From Corbicula japonica (lineage: Eukaryota > Mollusca > Bivalvia > Venerida > Cyrenidae), in the NCBI GenBank assembly GCA_038501625.1, contig JAZAYU010000085.1:1093193-1157192 (forward strand): a stretch of 64,000 nt of DNA, written 5' to 3'. Below the pieces are notes generated by a model. The model saw nothing but the letters and a program-made list of their open reading frames with translations. It had not been told where the DNA came from and searched no databases. Below are positions 44,601 through 57,344 of the stretch, piece by piece. A program made the translations under genes and the position numbers. Each line of letters starts with the position of its first letter. Positions within the stretch are counted from its first letter, which is position 1.

Positions 44601-45790
44601 AGAAGACATGTTATAGAAGCCATTTTTGCTTTATGTATCCGGATTATATGCTCGGTAAATCTTAGTTTGCCTCAGCTTATTTCCCATGATCACATGCATT
44701 GCAATTCGCTTAGATAATGGAACGCAATTAAAACTGTATGTCGAATTCATTTATCTAGTGATATATTTATTTTCAGATGTTTTAATTTCGATATGTCTAC
44801 TGTGGCCATTCAAACACGTAACTCACCGGAGCAATTTTGTCTGCAAAATATTTCAGTACGAATGAGTTCATAATAAGTTTGTAAGTATTTGCTGATCTTG
44901 TCATTGTTGAAAGTGTTTTTTTTACTTGATGAACGCACAGATTGTGTCCCCCAGTTCTCCATAGCAAGCTAACGCAAGAGCTCTATTATGGTTGACATAA
45001 AATTTTCTTCTAAATTCATGCGGTACCATAAGATCTGGGTCCAATTTTATTCATAACTTTCTTAATTATTATACATTACGTTTTTCTTTCAATTAATTGA
45101 AAATTATTAAAAATGATATTGCCTCTACTTGGGAGCGAATGAACACGCGATTGAAAAAAAACGTAATGTCAAATAACTAAATGAGAATTTATTTATTATA
45201 TACTCTTAACAAAATCGAAAAATGCCAAATTAATGTAAATGAAATTCAATCACTGTTCACGTAACAAACTGTTACAATCATATGGCAATAAAGTAATTGC
45301 AAAATGCACGTTATTGTGCAGTAGCTGTTATCTCGTGTGGTGATAAATTTCACAGGTCTTTGTCATATCTAAAGAGGAATTAATGTAATTTGGATATGCA
45401 ACAAATTCAATTATTATTATACAATACAATATTTCACCAGATCATTTAAATGATAGCATGAGGTTCATCAAAACATTGAAAGTATATGACCCTGAAACTG
45501 TCGCTAGGCTATTGATTAAATCACAATCACTAGTATTAAAAGGAAGCCTGCAGTTGACGAATTTCATTTCGCCGATCAATTAAACCCTCTTCAATATTGG
45601 TCTGTACATGCAGACATTCTACCAAGATTGTTAAAGATGGTCATAAATTTTCTGACTGTAACAAATTGTACTGTTGAATAACTGTGTAACAAATATACTT
45701 GTAATACGTTTTTCCAGAATAAATGGGGTTACCCATAATAGGGCCCGAAACGAAAAAAAAAATTCTGGCTCAACAAGCATCGTTTACACT
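44600..45790. other. AT-rich stretch upstream of GPCR, probably its 5' intron
   Basis: No coding signal. An ATTGCCTCTACTTGGGAGCG block at 45117-45139 matches 27676. The first exon of the receptor cannot be placed. Confidence 0.35.
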
Positions 45791-45794
45791 ATTT

Positions 45795-46045
45795 GGGGCG
45801 CGCAACGGGAAAAGGTACCTTCGGTCATATTTTGTGACATTTTAGTTGTTACTATATTTAGAAAGAAATTATAACTATCTATAAATTTCTCAGACGTAAC
45901 AAGTGCTTTTCTTACAGATTTTGACAATATAATGATATTTTTACCGCGAAATGCATAATAATTAATGTCGTCTGCTCAGCTTTATGACGTCATTTTGAGT
46001 ATTGACGTCAAATGCCCGAAGGTACTTTTTCCCGTGACGCGCCCC
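45795..46045. mobile_element. inverted-repeat element with 34-bp arms (GGGGCGCG termini)
   Basis: GGGGCGCGCAACGGGAAAAG at 45795 is mirrored by CTTTTTCCCGTGACGCGCCCC ending at 46045. The arms extend through GGTACCTTCGG and, outside, weakly through AAGCAT and GCCC blocks (to about 45740 and 46100). TGACGT motifs occur twice near 45985 and 46005. Likely a MITE of 250-360 bp. The GC-rich arms stand out from AT-rich surroundings. Confidence 0.65.
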
Positions 46046-46099
46046 ATTTGACATGCTTTAGTAAATAGCTGGAAAGTGTTAAGGCCCAAACGGTGTTCA

Positions 46100-48700
46100 T
46101 TTTGAAGCATTAATGGTTTTGAAATGCAACATGGACATAAACATCTGCATCATAAATCTGTCTATCGTTACATCATAATTATATTTGTGAAAATGTTGCA
46201 AAAATGAAAATTGGTAAATGTTTCCTTAAATAGTTTTTATATTATTATTACTGTAAAAAGAAAGTAATTATTAATTTTGTAATTTAATTGAAGAATTTCC
46301 ATATAAAATAAAACTAATTAATTACTGTTCAATTACTTTTAACAGAAAGCAGGAGAGGTCACCAGTGTACATTTTTAGTATCGAAGCCTTGCATTCTATA
46401 AATAGCAGTCAGATAGCTTGCTTCTTGTGTTTTCATACTTGAGCTCACTCTCTTACACTATCGGTTCATTACATTCACCTCTGTTATAGGCTGGGACTAC
46501 TTTCAACTACTTTTACTCAAACTCAAAGAAATAGTTCACCAGTTACATTTAGAATAGCTTGAGTTTCTTCGGTTTTAATGAAAGATAATGAAGATTTCAG
46601 TTATTTGTTTTACATCAAGCTTTTAAATTTATCATTTATGACTGTATAAAATAAGGCTGTCGAGTTTAGTAAAAAATCTTGACATATATAATTTGAGACG
46701 TTCGCAGAGATGTAAAGTGAGTGTAAGGAACGACAACTCTGCGAAGGAGATTGACTTGAGCTTTGGCATGTTTGGTTTATATTCATACGCCTTTCAGATA
46801 AAAAAATACTTCTTGCTTCAGCTAAGCAACAAGGTTGGTAAGTTGACGTTTTATAACTAACGGACTTCTTTGTAACTTGCCCACGATAAAGCTCTTTTGT
46901 TGGTATCAAACAACAAAACGGAGTTCATAGAGTCATGATACGAACGTACGTGAGACTGTAACAATATATCGATGATTTTAATAAAACGGGCTAAAATATA
47001 ACTAACTGATGAATTAACCAATCCCTATTCTTAATAAAGACCAATGTAAAATAAAAGAGTTGCATTAACTGGATTTACTATGTTAAACGGCATCAAGACT
47101 TAACTGCGATAATAACAATATTTAATTTTAGTTATCTTTTCTAAAAATTTAAACATTTCAATTAATTGAATATATTGATATTTATTTTTTTGCAAACAAT
47201 TAATGGAGGACATTTTGTTGAAAGTAAATATCATATTTTGTTTACAATACAAACAGATAACTCACAACACAATACCAGGGAGATTTGCAAGACAATACGA
47301 ATAAGTCACATTTGTACACATCAATATTTTTTAACAAAATTTTAGATTCACTAAAACTGTTATTTAAAATCGATTTATAAATATATGAATTATATATATT
47401 TTATAAAAATTCTAATAACTCTGGACCATTCTTTGCGGTACAGCTTTAATAATTATTTGATAAAATGTGCAAAGGATGTATCTAGTTATATGATGTATCA
47501 AGTTTGAAGCGTATACCCCGAATCCAAGTTGAGAAATTTAAAAGAAATTATCTGTGTTGTTAGAATATTGATTTAGTGTATAAAATAGCGTGTTTTTTTT
47601 AGCAAACTCGATAAGGAATACCGAAGTCAGTTGTAGCGCTGTGGGCGGTCTCACGTGTGTTAAAATATTTGAAAGAAGGTAAGAATTCGCATTCTTGGTT
47701 GTATTAACGAATGTTACTATTATGTTTTAAGTGTAAAAGTAAGTCATAGAGCTTTAACCTAAGAGTTTATCAGGTCTTTTCTTATAATATTTTGTTAATG
47801 ATAAACAATAATTATCAGCTACCGCAAAGACAACTGGGTGGCATTTCGCAAAGAGTAACTGAAAGGCGCCATGCTGAATGACTGTTATCTAAAGAATGAC
47901 AATTTATGAAGAAAAAAAATGGCGTTTTTCTGTAGATTGTCAGGGATACATTTTTTAATATCAAAGTAATGAATAACAGCATCTGTGTTCTGCAAAAATA
48001 AAATCCGGATAAATAGACTAAATATAACTGACAATAAACATTGCTCCAAAATAAACCGAGGAATACACATTATATAATAATCTCCCGATGTAAGTTTTGT
48101 CAGTTCTAGCAGCAGCTATAAATGAATAATGAACATTCAAATTATGCGATATTCTTGTTTTCTTTTTTTCTGAACTTATGCATTACAACGGTTGTGTAAG
48201 GTGTTTCAAACAAACGATTATTTGGGTAAATTCTACATCGTTAACTGATAAGGATGGTAGCTTGTTGCAGTGATCTCCATTTTGCATCTTCGACCGGTGC
48301 TGTTATTATTTATGTCATTTGAAGGATGTTAATTGCGACAAAAGTTTTCTCAATAGTACTTATTTCTTTTTATTATTTCTGCCAGTTTAAAATGTGTGGT
48401 TTCAATATCGCAGCCAGTATAGATTTGGATATTGTTTAATAACTCTAGGATGTTCTTCCTGCTGTTTAATTTTCCATTAGCGTTCTTATGATATGCAGTA
48501 TATATATTCTCAGATCCCTGTCAACATTCTATTCTGTTTGATTCGCCATTTATTTTCTTGTTTAGGGCAAATACATTTTTCTATTGGGACTATATGCCGC
48601 TGAACATCGAATGGTATTTATCTAAAACTACCTCATTCCATGTTCTCCATCTAATGTACACCATCGTTTGGAATGGATTAGCACTGTTTGCTGATTTAAA
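46100..48700. other. AT-rich non-coding stretch, nothing recognised
   Basis: No supported genes or repeats. The - strand frame 46610-46909 is Ser/Gln-rich and unrecognised, with no splice or start context that supports it. Confidence 0.4.
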
Positions 48701-48704
48701 TACT

Positions 48705-48850
48705 AAGTGGGCGCTCAACCCCGGGTTAGTTGGCGTGGGCAGTAATACTCCTTTCCATTATTGCCAATGAACAGGCCCAATTAAACAGAGCCATCAATAC
48801 TTTTATATTTTCGTTTTCGGTGGTTTTCAAAGTTCAATTTTCATCGTTTT
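48705..48850 (+). repeat. GCTCAACC-family dispersed repeat
   Basis: GGGCGCTCAACCCCGGGTTA, GGCGTGGGCAGTAATACTCC, ATTGCCAATGAACAGGCCC and GGTGGTTTTCAAAGTTC. Close to the family consensus. The open frame 48558-48770 runs into it. Confidence 0.7.
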
Positions 48851-49194
48851 GCATCTACAAATTTTGCAAATATAAAAATATTTAACAGTATGTTGGTTCG
48901 TAACATTCGAGTTGCTTGTGTAAAAGATATTACACGAGACTGAAGGCAGTGATTTTTGTAATTTACACGGTACGAACCTACGAACTGTCATTATATAGTC
49001 ATTATAATTAGAATTAAAGTTTCGTATTTCTGGTTACATAGAGGCACGAATCATTGGAAATTCCATTCAATTACCTAACTGGGTCAGTCGTAATATATGT
49101 AAATTATATGCTTACCAATACCCTTAATATTTCTGTGACCTTCTATAACTATTTTGCTTAATATAATCGTGATTGAATTAGGAATGGTTTTATA

Positions 49195-49428
49195 TACTAG
49201 TGTCCAAAAGAAACGATACCAAACTATATACACAATAATTTAAAAATTTTTGTTTAAGATCTCATCCATATTTAAATTCTGTTTATGCTTGTACAGGGTT
49301 GATGAAATTGATTTTTGTACACATGCATTATGCTGTTAAAAGGTCTCTCGAAGGAAATAGATCAATCCAAATTTTCTTTTTTGTATGTACTCGCAAACAA
49401 GTGGTATCGTTTCTTTTGGACACTAGTA
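49195..49428. mobile_element. MITE with 27-bp perfect TIRs and TA duplication
   Basis: TACTAGTGTCCAAAAGAAAC then GATACCA at the left is exactly mirrored at the right, with TA on each side (49193-49194 and 49429-49430). 234 bp, no coding capacity. The TA duplication fits the Tc1/mariner superfamily. Perfect TIRs imply recent insertion or a conserved source. Confidence 0.85.
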
Positions 49429-49642
49429 TAGTTTACTTATGGTATGAAACATGTTTGGGATGAAGCCCTTTCACATCCGATGAACACAATAAAATATGGA
49501 TGCTATTGGAATATATTCTCAATTCACAAACACAAAGAGAATTCGTAATTTTAAGTCTTTCTGAATGGCTGCTGGAACTAGGACGGTTACAGCAACAGCT
49601 CGTAAAAAGTGAGCTTCACAAGTCACAACATTGTGCATAGTC

Positions 49643-49779
49643 CAATTGTTTGTTGACGGATATTATTATAGCCACGCCCCGGAGCAGACAATTGTTTGTT
49701 GGCGGATGTTATCGTAGCCACGCCCCGGAGCAGACAATCATTTGTTGGCGGATGTTATTGCAGCAACACCTCGGAGCAC
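49643..49779 (+). repeat. tandem repeat, 46 bp x 3, with CCACGCCCCGGAG
   Basis: Units start at 49643, 49689 and 49735 with CAATTGTTTGTTGACGGAT or variants, and contain GTAGCCACGCCCCGGAGCAG. The third is diverged. The frame 49650-49913 spans them and is not a gene. Confidence 0.85.
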
Positions 49780-50807
49780 ATACATTTTATGGGGCAATGA
49801 AAAAGAGTCTAAAAGACAACAAAGTATGTATTATTGGACCTGTTTACCTTTTTTTTGCCCAGCTTCTTCACAGACTTTCTAAGAATGCTGTTATATGTTC
49901 AATGATTTATTAATGACCAACATTTACGTAAACACCGAGGAACATTTCTGAATATTTAAGTGTCATTTGAATACTTGAATGGTACAATATCAGTAAAATT
50001 ACAAAAATATGCGTTGGTGTTGATTTTCTACGTATCTGTAATTTCAAAGAGGTCAAAGCTGCAGACGAATGACACATTTCAAATTAAATTTTACAGGAAA
50101 AGATTCATTTAAAAACTTACAGACAGTTTAATATTTTTCTCCGGAAATTGAATCAATCGGTGTTTAATTTTGAGAACGCAAAGTGATTACTTGGACACAT
50201 GCAAAAATATCTCAATAGAAAGCAATCTGATTAAAATCATTTCCTAAAAATCGCTATGCTATCAGGATCTGACGACAAATCATTAAAACGTGCTTTTAAA
50301 ACAGCCTTCCAAACCATTTAGATTGTCGCCTACAAAATGGCAAAAGTACTCGTACATGATGATCGCCGTAATTGCCGAGACGCTCCGAACGTTTTATTTA
50401 CATACGTTATATATACGTTTATGTATACATAGTTTTTTTAAACATGGAAAGAGTTGACAATTCGCCTAAACAAATTTTACCGAATAAATGTGTGTTTTAT
50501 GTGGTATTGCATTCATTTTAATTGTAAAAGAATCTGCAGATCATGTTGAGACCATTACCAAAAGCGTTATGAATCATGCTTCCTGATTGACAGTTTCTAA
50601 AAATAGTTAACGGGGAAAACCACGAGTGATTGAGTACGGTAATAAAGGGCCGTCATCAGGTCTCACGTTATGTTTGATCTGACTTCAGTGAAATTGCACT
50701 AGAAGTAAAGAGGAATAGAAGTCTGGTCTGAAAAATCAGGTTAAATGTTGATCAAAACGAACGGAATTTAAAACATATTGAACGAGCAACAATTTCCCAG
50801 CAGCAGG

Positions 50808-51517
50808 CTGAAGACGTTGGGTTGTCTTGATGTAAGCGAACACATAATCGGCACATAAACCTTCTTGGTAGATGCATAACATCGAACTGACGTTGAAGAA
50901 AGGGTTGGAATGAAGTTACGACGTCTTTAAACTGATCAATGGAGAAACCATTAGGACACATTATTTATTGCAAAGCCTTTTATTGTTTTACAAATACATG
51001 TTTATTAAATAAAACATTTGGAAATTTATTCTTTTCGAAAAAATCGATGTTATTTATGAAATTATTATCTAATTGCATAAAATAGATACTTTAAGTTTGT
51101 AGCTGACTGCTTTCATTTGTTTTGAACACATGTAGTTAAATTATCTATCCTTTTTACTGATTTTATTTGTACAAAAGAACTCTGGAACTCGTGATGTTAT
51201 AAGAAAGTGTTAGTTGCCGCCTTAACATTTTAAATTCGCTTACAGATGTTTTTTCATAAATATTGGCATTTTAATAATAAATTAACTTTTATTAGGGCGT
51301 TTTAAAACATTAAATAGTTAAATGATAATAAGGTATCATATTATATAAAACATCAAAAACGTTACGTTAGTAATATCAATGTAGATTAGACATTAAATCA
51401 ACAGTTTAAAATATCAAATCTAGGCTGTTGGCAGTTGTAATCACAGTAAAATCCCTGAGTAGGACCCCCCCCCACGAAACTAAGACTTCCTCGATAAAAA
51501 TAACACTATTCCAATAA
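50808..51517 (+). repeat. segmental tandem duplication, copy 1 (about 710 bp)
   Basis: Runs from GACGTTGGGTTGTCTTG-type sequence (about 50813) to ATAACACTATTCCA. Shared blocks with copy 2 include TTGGTAGATGCA, AATGAAGTTACGACGTCTT, GACACATTATTTATTGCAAA and GGGCGTTTTAAAACATTAAA. It contains about 200 bp (51085-51290) missing from copy 2. The - strand frame 50752-50961 is not conserved in copy 2. Confidence 0.8.
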
Positions 51518-52035
51518 GACGTTGGGTTGTCTTGCAAACACATTATCAGCACATAAACCTATTTGGTAGATGCAGAACATGTATCTGGCGTTAAAGAAAG
51601 GGTTTGAATGAAGTTACGACGTCTTAACCCTAAACTGATCAATGGAGACATGCTTAGGACACATTATTTATTGCAAAGCCTTTATATTTTTAAATACTAC
51701 AAATACATGGTTATTAAATAAAATATTTTGAAATATATTCATTTTCGAAAACATCAATGTTTTTTTTAAATTAAATTATTACCTAATTGCATGAAATAGA
51801 TAATTTTTATCAGGGCGTTTTAAAACATTAAATAGTTAAATGATAATAAGGTATCATATTTTATAAAACATCAAAGCACGTTACATTATTATTATCAATG
51901 TAGATTAGACATTTAATCAACAGTTTAAAATATAGAATCTAGGCTGTTGGCAGTATTAATCACAGTAAAATCCCTGATTCGGACCGCCACAGACACCAAG
52001 ACTTTCTCAATAAAAATAACACTATTCCAAAGTCC
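51518..52035 (+). repeat. segmental tandem duplication, copy 2 (about 518 bp)
   Basis: Directly follows copy 1 and repeats it in the same orientation with scattered substitutions (roughly 85-90% by eye) and the 200-bp deletion. Confidence 0.8.
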
Positions 52036-52039
52036 TTCT

Positions 52040-52810
52040 TTTTTATTTCTTTTTTTTTACCCCAAATAAAGATCACCCCACTGTTTAGATTTTATTTCAT
52101 AGTCCCAAAGGTGCTCTTAATAGAGGGATTTATATGCAATTTCAATTATTGTGTTTTTCATAAGACTCATGGTTAGTTGTGTGCTGCGCTTACAAGATAA
52201 GGGTATTTATCCAGTTTTTTTTAAGCATCACGCAAAATAATTGTAACCTCTGGTTCTCTGTTAATCAATTATATTATCCGTGGTGTTTGATTTTTTTTCT
52301 GTATGGGGATATTCCTGATATACACGTAATATCTTTTATCAGTTCTGTTTTATCTTTAAATGGATTGTTGAACTTAAGCCAAACACTTTTAATGAGAATT
52401 TTGATTCCAAATAGAGGCAAAGTTTGATCATGAAGCATTTTAAGCTTTTGAGTAATGGAATTAGCTGTAAAATATATTCCAACTTCTAAAGCTGATAATA
52501 CATCTCTATATTTACATCTTTTTAGAAGGAATAATGTAGCTTACCTCTTATCATTTTGTCACAGCTATTAATTGATATTTGGTTAACATAGACCTGACAT
52601 GCAATAATTAATATGTCAATTAAATCTAAAGCGAGTTGTTATTTTAAATATTGACTATCCTACATAATCGCATACGTAAGGTCTTTTGTAGGTAGGAAAT
52701 CATGACGCATTATTCTGTATTCCATTCAATTCCTTCATAAGCAACACAATCTACAATTAATTGAATGAGAGTCCTTACATCGCGCATTTCTTTGCTATAT
52801 ATTATCGGTG
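52040..52810. other. AT-rich non-coding stretch
   Basis: The 82-codon + strand frame 52179-52427 has hydrophobic stretches but no motif or splice context. Nothing else seen. Confidence 0.35.
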
Positions 52811-52814
52811 GGGT

Positions 52815-52921
52815 TGTGTGTGTGTGTGCTTGCGTGCTTGCGTGCGTGCTTGCGTGCGAGCGTGCGCGCGTGCGCGCGCGTTTGTGCGTGCGTGCACGCG
52901 CGTGTGTGTGTATGCGCGCGT
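52815..52921 (+). repeat. GT/GC-rich compound microsatellite
   Basis: Mixed GTGTGT, GCGTGCTT and GCGCGCGT units, purine-pyrimidine alternating over about 100 bp, which favours left-handed DNA. Frames on both strands (52710-52955, 52761-53003) are repeat products. Confidence 0.95.
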
Positions 52922-53351
52922 GTTGGACATGAGAAACGACGGTACTGACTGTCAATGGTGGCTAAGTGGTGAGGGTGGGGCTTGTAAACGCTTCCGGTAT
53001 TAGCTCAACGCGATACATCGACGTACTTCATCCCGATGTAAAAACCAAACGAATGCCAAAATTCTTCTCGAGTCTTAAAAATTATAAGTGGGTAAATTAT
53101 GAAAAAAAAGATCGGTTATCTTGTTAATTAAAGATAGATTATAGACAGGTGTGGTTCCCGTCTTTGTTAATTGGTTGTGATGTCAATAATTAATGCTTTT
53201 AATTGATTACGCGAAAAAGCACTCTCTCAACGAAAACAAATCTCCAATTTTATCATAATGCGAAAATTATATAAATATTATGTGACCAGGCCCCGAGGTT
53301 ATTAGATGTTATTAAACTTGAGTTTGGAATCCGTGCTCAAAACACAAAGTT

Positions 53352-53375
53352 GTGGGGGGGGGGGGGGGTGGGGGT
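53352..53375 (+). repeat. poly-G tract
   Basis: Two G-runs separated by a T, beside a GGAGGCTG-family fragment. Confidence 0.9.
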
Positions 53376-53384
53376 TTGAAAAAA

Positions 53385-53475
53385 AGGTATAAGAAAGTAA
53401 CATATGCATATCAGGAATCGCCACTCTCAAAAAACACAGCCTCCCCACGCAGCGAAAAAGAAGGAGCGTAAATGT
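53385..53475 (-). repeat. GGAGGCTG-family fragment
   Basis: CATATGCATATCAGGAATCG, CACAGCCTCCCCACGCAGCG and AAAAAGAAGGAGCG are the right-end blocks of the family on the - strand. Confidence 0.6.
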
Positions 53476-53709
53476 TTCAAAGTATATCATTTAATAATTT
53501 ACGATTTAATAGTAATGGTCGTTCTTTAATTTCGAGATTTTTTATATATTTCTTAAGCTCTATGGACTCCATTTGGTAGGTTTTCTAATAATTCAGGTCG
53601 TCTAAAATAAATTGCTGCACTAACTCTTTACTTGAGTGATCTTATCAATTAAAAAAAGAAAAGACGCTAGTTAAGTGTTGTATTACAACCGTAAAAAGTT
53701 TGCCCATAC

Positions 53710-54808
53710 TTTGATTCAGTTTTGTTATCATTAACGTTGAGCACAATAATAACGCTGAAGCCAGTGTCAAGGTCGTGGGGTAGAATTTTAGCACAAGCAA
53801 GTTTCAAGGTCGTGTTGCAATAATTCCGCTCACGTCAGTTCTGTATTGTAAACAGTTTTTTATCAAACCGCAAGGTTTTTTTTGATATATTATGCGTTGA
53901 TAGAAATAGAATATAATAGACCGACATTTAAAAAAGTAGGTGGCATATGACTTTCAAACGAACAATATCCCTTTTAATATTATACACTTCAGTTTATCGG
54001 GTTTTAATACAAGAATTTTGCAAAAAATTAATTCAGTTCTAAATCATTTTTGCTTTGATGAGGTGGAAAGGTGGAACTACACTTTAAATGTCACAAAGGA
54101 GTCGCAGCATCAATATAACAAATAGCAGAGTACACGTGTTATAACCAAGATAAGGTGACTAGTGCTTGATCTTAGACTTCTTATAATCATGTACTTTTAA
54201 TCATGTACTTTGTTTTTCTGGAAGAGATTAACATAAATACAATGATTCTAAACCGAATAAGGATGCACCCATTGCACCTCTTTTGTTATACGGTTATAAA
54301 ATAAGTGTTAAGATTGCACGCGTTAGAACTTTTTAACCCCCAAACCCCGAATGGTGTGAATTTTGTTGCCACTGGCAAAGCGGTTTCCTAACATTATATT
54401 TTGTCACTTTTGTCCCTGAGTTATGTAATATTTATCTTAAACTTTTGACCTTTTTGCTTTTCCTACTGGTATGTTGAAAAAGTACAAAAAATTGTTAATG
54501 TGGCTCCCTCTTGTACCAAACACTTATTTTACACTTATTATATCAAACATTGTGAAAGCAAACAATATGAGTACATACAAAGAATGAATAGTAAAATAAA
54601 AAAAAACATTTTTAAAAACCACCTGACGAATTCTATTCTATTTAAAGTCACATGCACTTAAGATGGCGACGCATTAACATCACCTTTAAAGTGTTAAAAG
54701 CTTTCATACGTGTCATGAAATTTAAATCCTTTAAACCACGCGCAGACGATTGTTCAAATGTTTGGGAGTTCGTAATAAACTTTTATATTGGGGTAAATTT
54801 GACTGACC
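53710..54808 (+). repeat. old tandem duplication, copy 1 (about 1.1 kb)
   Basis: Begins CATACTTTGATTCAG and ends TAAATTTGACTGACC. Shared blocks with copy 2: TTGAGCACA, GCCAGTGTCAAGGTCG, ACCGAATAAGGATG, CTTTTGTTATACGGTTA, ACCCCCAAACCCCGA. About 75-80% identity by eye. Confidence 0.7.
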
Positions 54809-55650
54809 CATACTTTGACACAGTGATGTAATCATTTGAGTTGAGCACATTACTTCAGCCTAAGCCAGTGCCAAGGTCGGGAAGGTTTGGGGGTAAAATT
54901 CAGCACTAGCAAGTTTCAGGGTCGAGGTGGAAACTTTCCGCTGAAGTCAGCTCTATAATGTTGTTTTTTTTGTCAAATCGCGAGGTTAATTTCATACGCG
55001 TTGATATAAGTAGATCACAATATACTGACATTTATAGAATGAAAGAAGCTGCACGAACAAATTCCAGTCGCCATTTCAGCCAATCAGATGCTTGAGATTT
55101 GAGACTGGTTTCCTTGCTCAGCCAAGGTGACATGTACTTGATGTCAGACTTTTTGGAAGCATGCATTATAAACAGAGATGCAAGGATGCTTAACCGAATA
55201 AAGATGAATCCCTGTACATCTTTTGTTCTACGGTTATTTAGTAAGGGGTAAGATAAGATGGAGGTTTTCACCCCAACATGAACATTGTAACCCCAAACTC
55301 CGAGTGGTTCCCTGTTGTTGTTTCTTTGACTTTCGTCCCCGTGTAATGCGTTATTTATCTTAAATTTTTACCTTGTTTGCTTCCCTACTGGTATTTTAAA
55401 CAAAACAAATACATACAAAGAATGATAAGCAAAATCCAAAAGTCAATTACAAAAACCTTCTGACGAATACTAAGCTGTTTAAAGTTACATGCACTCAAAA
55501 TGGCTACTCACCATCATCACTTGCTAACGTGTTAAAAGTTTTCATACGTTACATGAAATTAACGCTTTTTATCCTTAAAATGATGCACAGACAGATTTTC
55601 AAACATTTGAGATTTTGTAATTACCATGATATTGTGGTTAATTTGACTGA
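54809..55650 (+). repeat. old tandem duplication, copy 2
   Basis: Begins CATACTTTGACACAG, ends TTAATTTGACTGACC. It lacks some copy-1 sequence (for example near 54180-54240) and has a half foldback element inserted at 55064. Confidence 0.7.
55064..55127 (-). mobile_element. foldback MITE, half copy
   Basis: CCAGTCGCCATTTCAGCCAA, TCAGATGCTTGAGATTTGAG and ACTGGTTTCCTTGCTCAG form one arm only. Confidence 0.75.
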
Positions 55651-55821
55651 CCTGTGGGGAAGTCAGCATAAACCTTCTGACTTGACAATAGCTTAACATT
55701 TTGATAAACCGAAATATGGGAAGTCGGCGTTAATGATAATGCACTCCCGAAAAACAAATCAGAAATCAGACAGAAACTGAGTTCTCAATACAGTAGTACT
55801 TTACGCTTTAGAATCTCGTTT

Positions 55822-56040
55822 AAACCCAAGTGGCATTTTTTTTTTGCCACTGACCGTTCCAAGGCGGTAACCCTAAAGGTTCTCTTTTTTGTTAATTGTT
55901 TTTGGAGTCTTATTGGACATTGATATTCTTTTAAACCAATGCACTTTTTTGTCTTTCTAACTTTCGGTTGCGTGGGGAGGCTGTTTTTTCTGAGTGTGGT
56001 GATTCCTGATATGCATATTTCACTTTTATTTGTGAATTTC
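55822..56040 (+). repeat. GGAGGCTG-family dispersed repeat
   Basis: CGTTTAAACCCAAGTGGCA, GACCGTTCCAAGGCGGTAAC, ACCAATGCACTTTTTTG, GGTTGCGTGGGGAGGCTG and GATTCCTGATATGCATATTT. An uninterrupted member. Confidence 0.65.
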
Positions 56041-56958
56041 CAATATTTGCTACCGACTGAACACGGAAGGTTTTCTTTGCATGTTTTTAAAGAGCATTAA
56101 CATGACTCGTGTAATATAGTTTCAATTCCACGATAATTATGAATAATTTATTTGTTTTGAACAAATTTTATGTATTTTTTTTTTCAATTCGGTAAAACAA
56201 CCAACAGAAATTCTAGACGATATCATTTCATGATGTTTAAACATTGAAAAACATCAGACTGTAAAGCCTGATACCTAAATGTAAATACCGCTAGTTATCT
56301 CCTTGTTGCCAAACTTGTTTTTACGTCAGTATTCATGCATAATCTTAATCAAGTTATGACAAACATAAATATTTAGGAAGATATATATTCCAAAATGAGT
56401 AAATTATGAGAATTTCGTGAGCCTCGTGACCTTGTTCATACAGTCAGTTGAAAGTTATTCACAATTACCAGAATTCTATAATTACGTTGGAGTACGTTAG
56501 GGTCATCTTCTGTGATTTATTTAAACTCTATTAGTTACTATTTTTGAAAAAAAAACAACAACACTTATCCACTTTTTTGTCACGAATAATACATGATAAC
56601 ATAATGCAATGTGTTAGAAAAAAGAAAAAATCATTTTTTAAAGACAGCATGTTAAACACTTGTTAACATATTCGAAAATCATTTTATTTGAATAAGACCA
56701 AGTATAAAGATTACTCGAAATGCATGTTTTATAACAGTTCTCACTCATGATTAAGATAGAATGTAGTAAAAAATCACTGGACTGAGCACTTATGCCTTAT
56801 TAACAGACCTAGACAATCAGACGCTGTAATTTCCGGTTTTTCTGTATTTTGTTATATTTTTACCCGCCAGTCACGTTGGCTGCTCTTATAGTTATATATT
56901 TTTTTCGAAATCGTTTCATAATTTTACAAAATCATCAAACATCTCAAGCCGATACCTA

Positions 56959-57084
56959 TGCCCAAGATCATAAAACTAAATCTCTAGACCATTCACAAAT
57001 CTCAAGCTTCTGATTGTCTGAAATGGCGACTGAAGATGCTTGGGAATTTAGAATGGTCTAAACTTTAGATTTATCATCTTGGAC
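56959..57084. mobile_element. foldback MITE, diverged copy
   Basis: TGCCCAAGATCATAAAACTA at the left and TTTATCATCTTGGACCC at the right, with TCTAGACCATTC/GAATGGTCTA arms and the GAAATGGCGACTGAAG centre. Confidence 0.75.
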
Positions 57085-57344
57085 CCTAGACAACTTTATA
57101 TTTTTTTGCAGGGTAAATTCATCCTCTGCAAACGTAAAGTTTTCGTGAAACATTTTGATCCATTTTGACAGATATAAATATTTGGCAATATAAATTACAT
57201 AATTTTGAAATTGTGAGAAAGATGTGAATATCATAGGATCTGCTCTGTATCATCAACATGTAAGTTAAGCGCCATTCCCAGAATGCAGTATTTGAAATTT
57301 AGCAGTATTTTACTAATGATCGATATATGAGGGAAAGTTCTGAA

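Noticed and set aside
50752..50961. 69-codon - strand frame as a gene
   Set aside because: The tandem duplicate at 51518 does not keep the frame open.
52710..53003. Arg/Cys/Val-rich open frames on both strands
   Set aside because: They are direct products of the GT/GC microsatellite.
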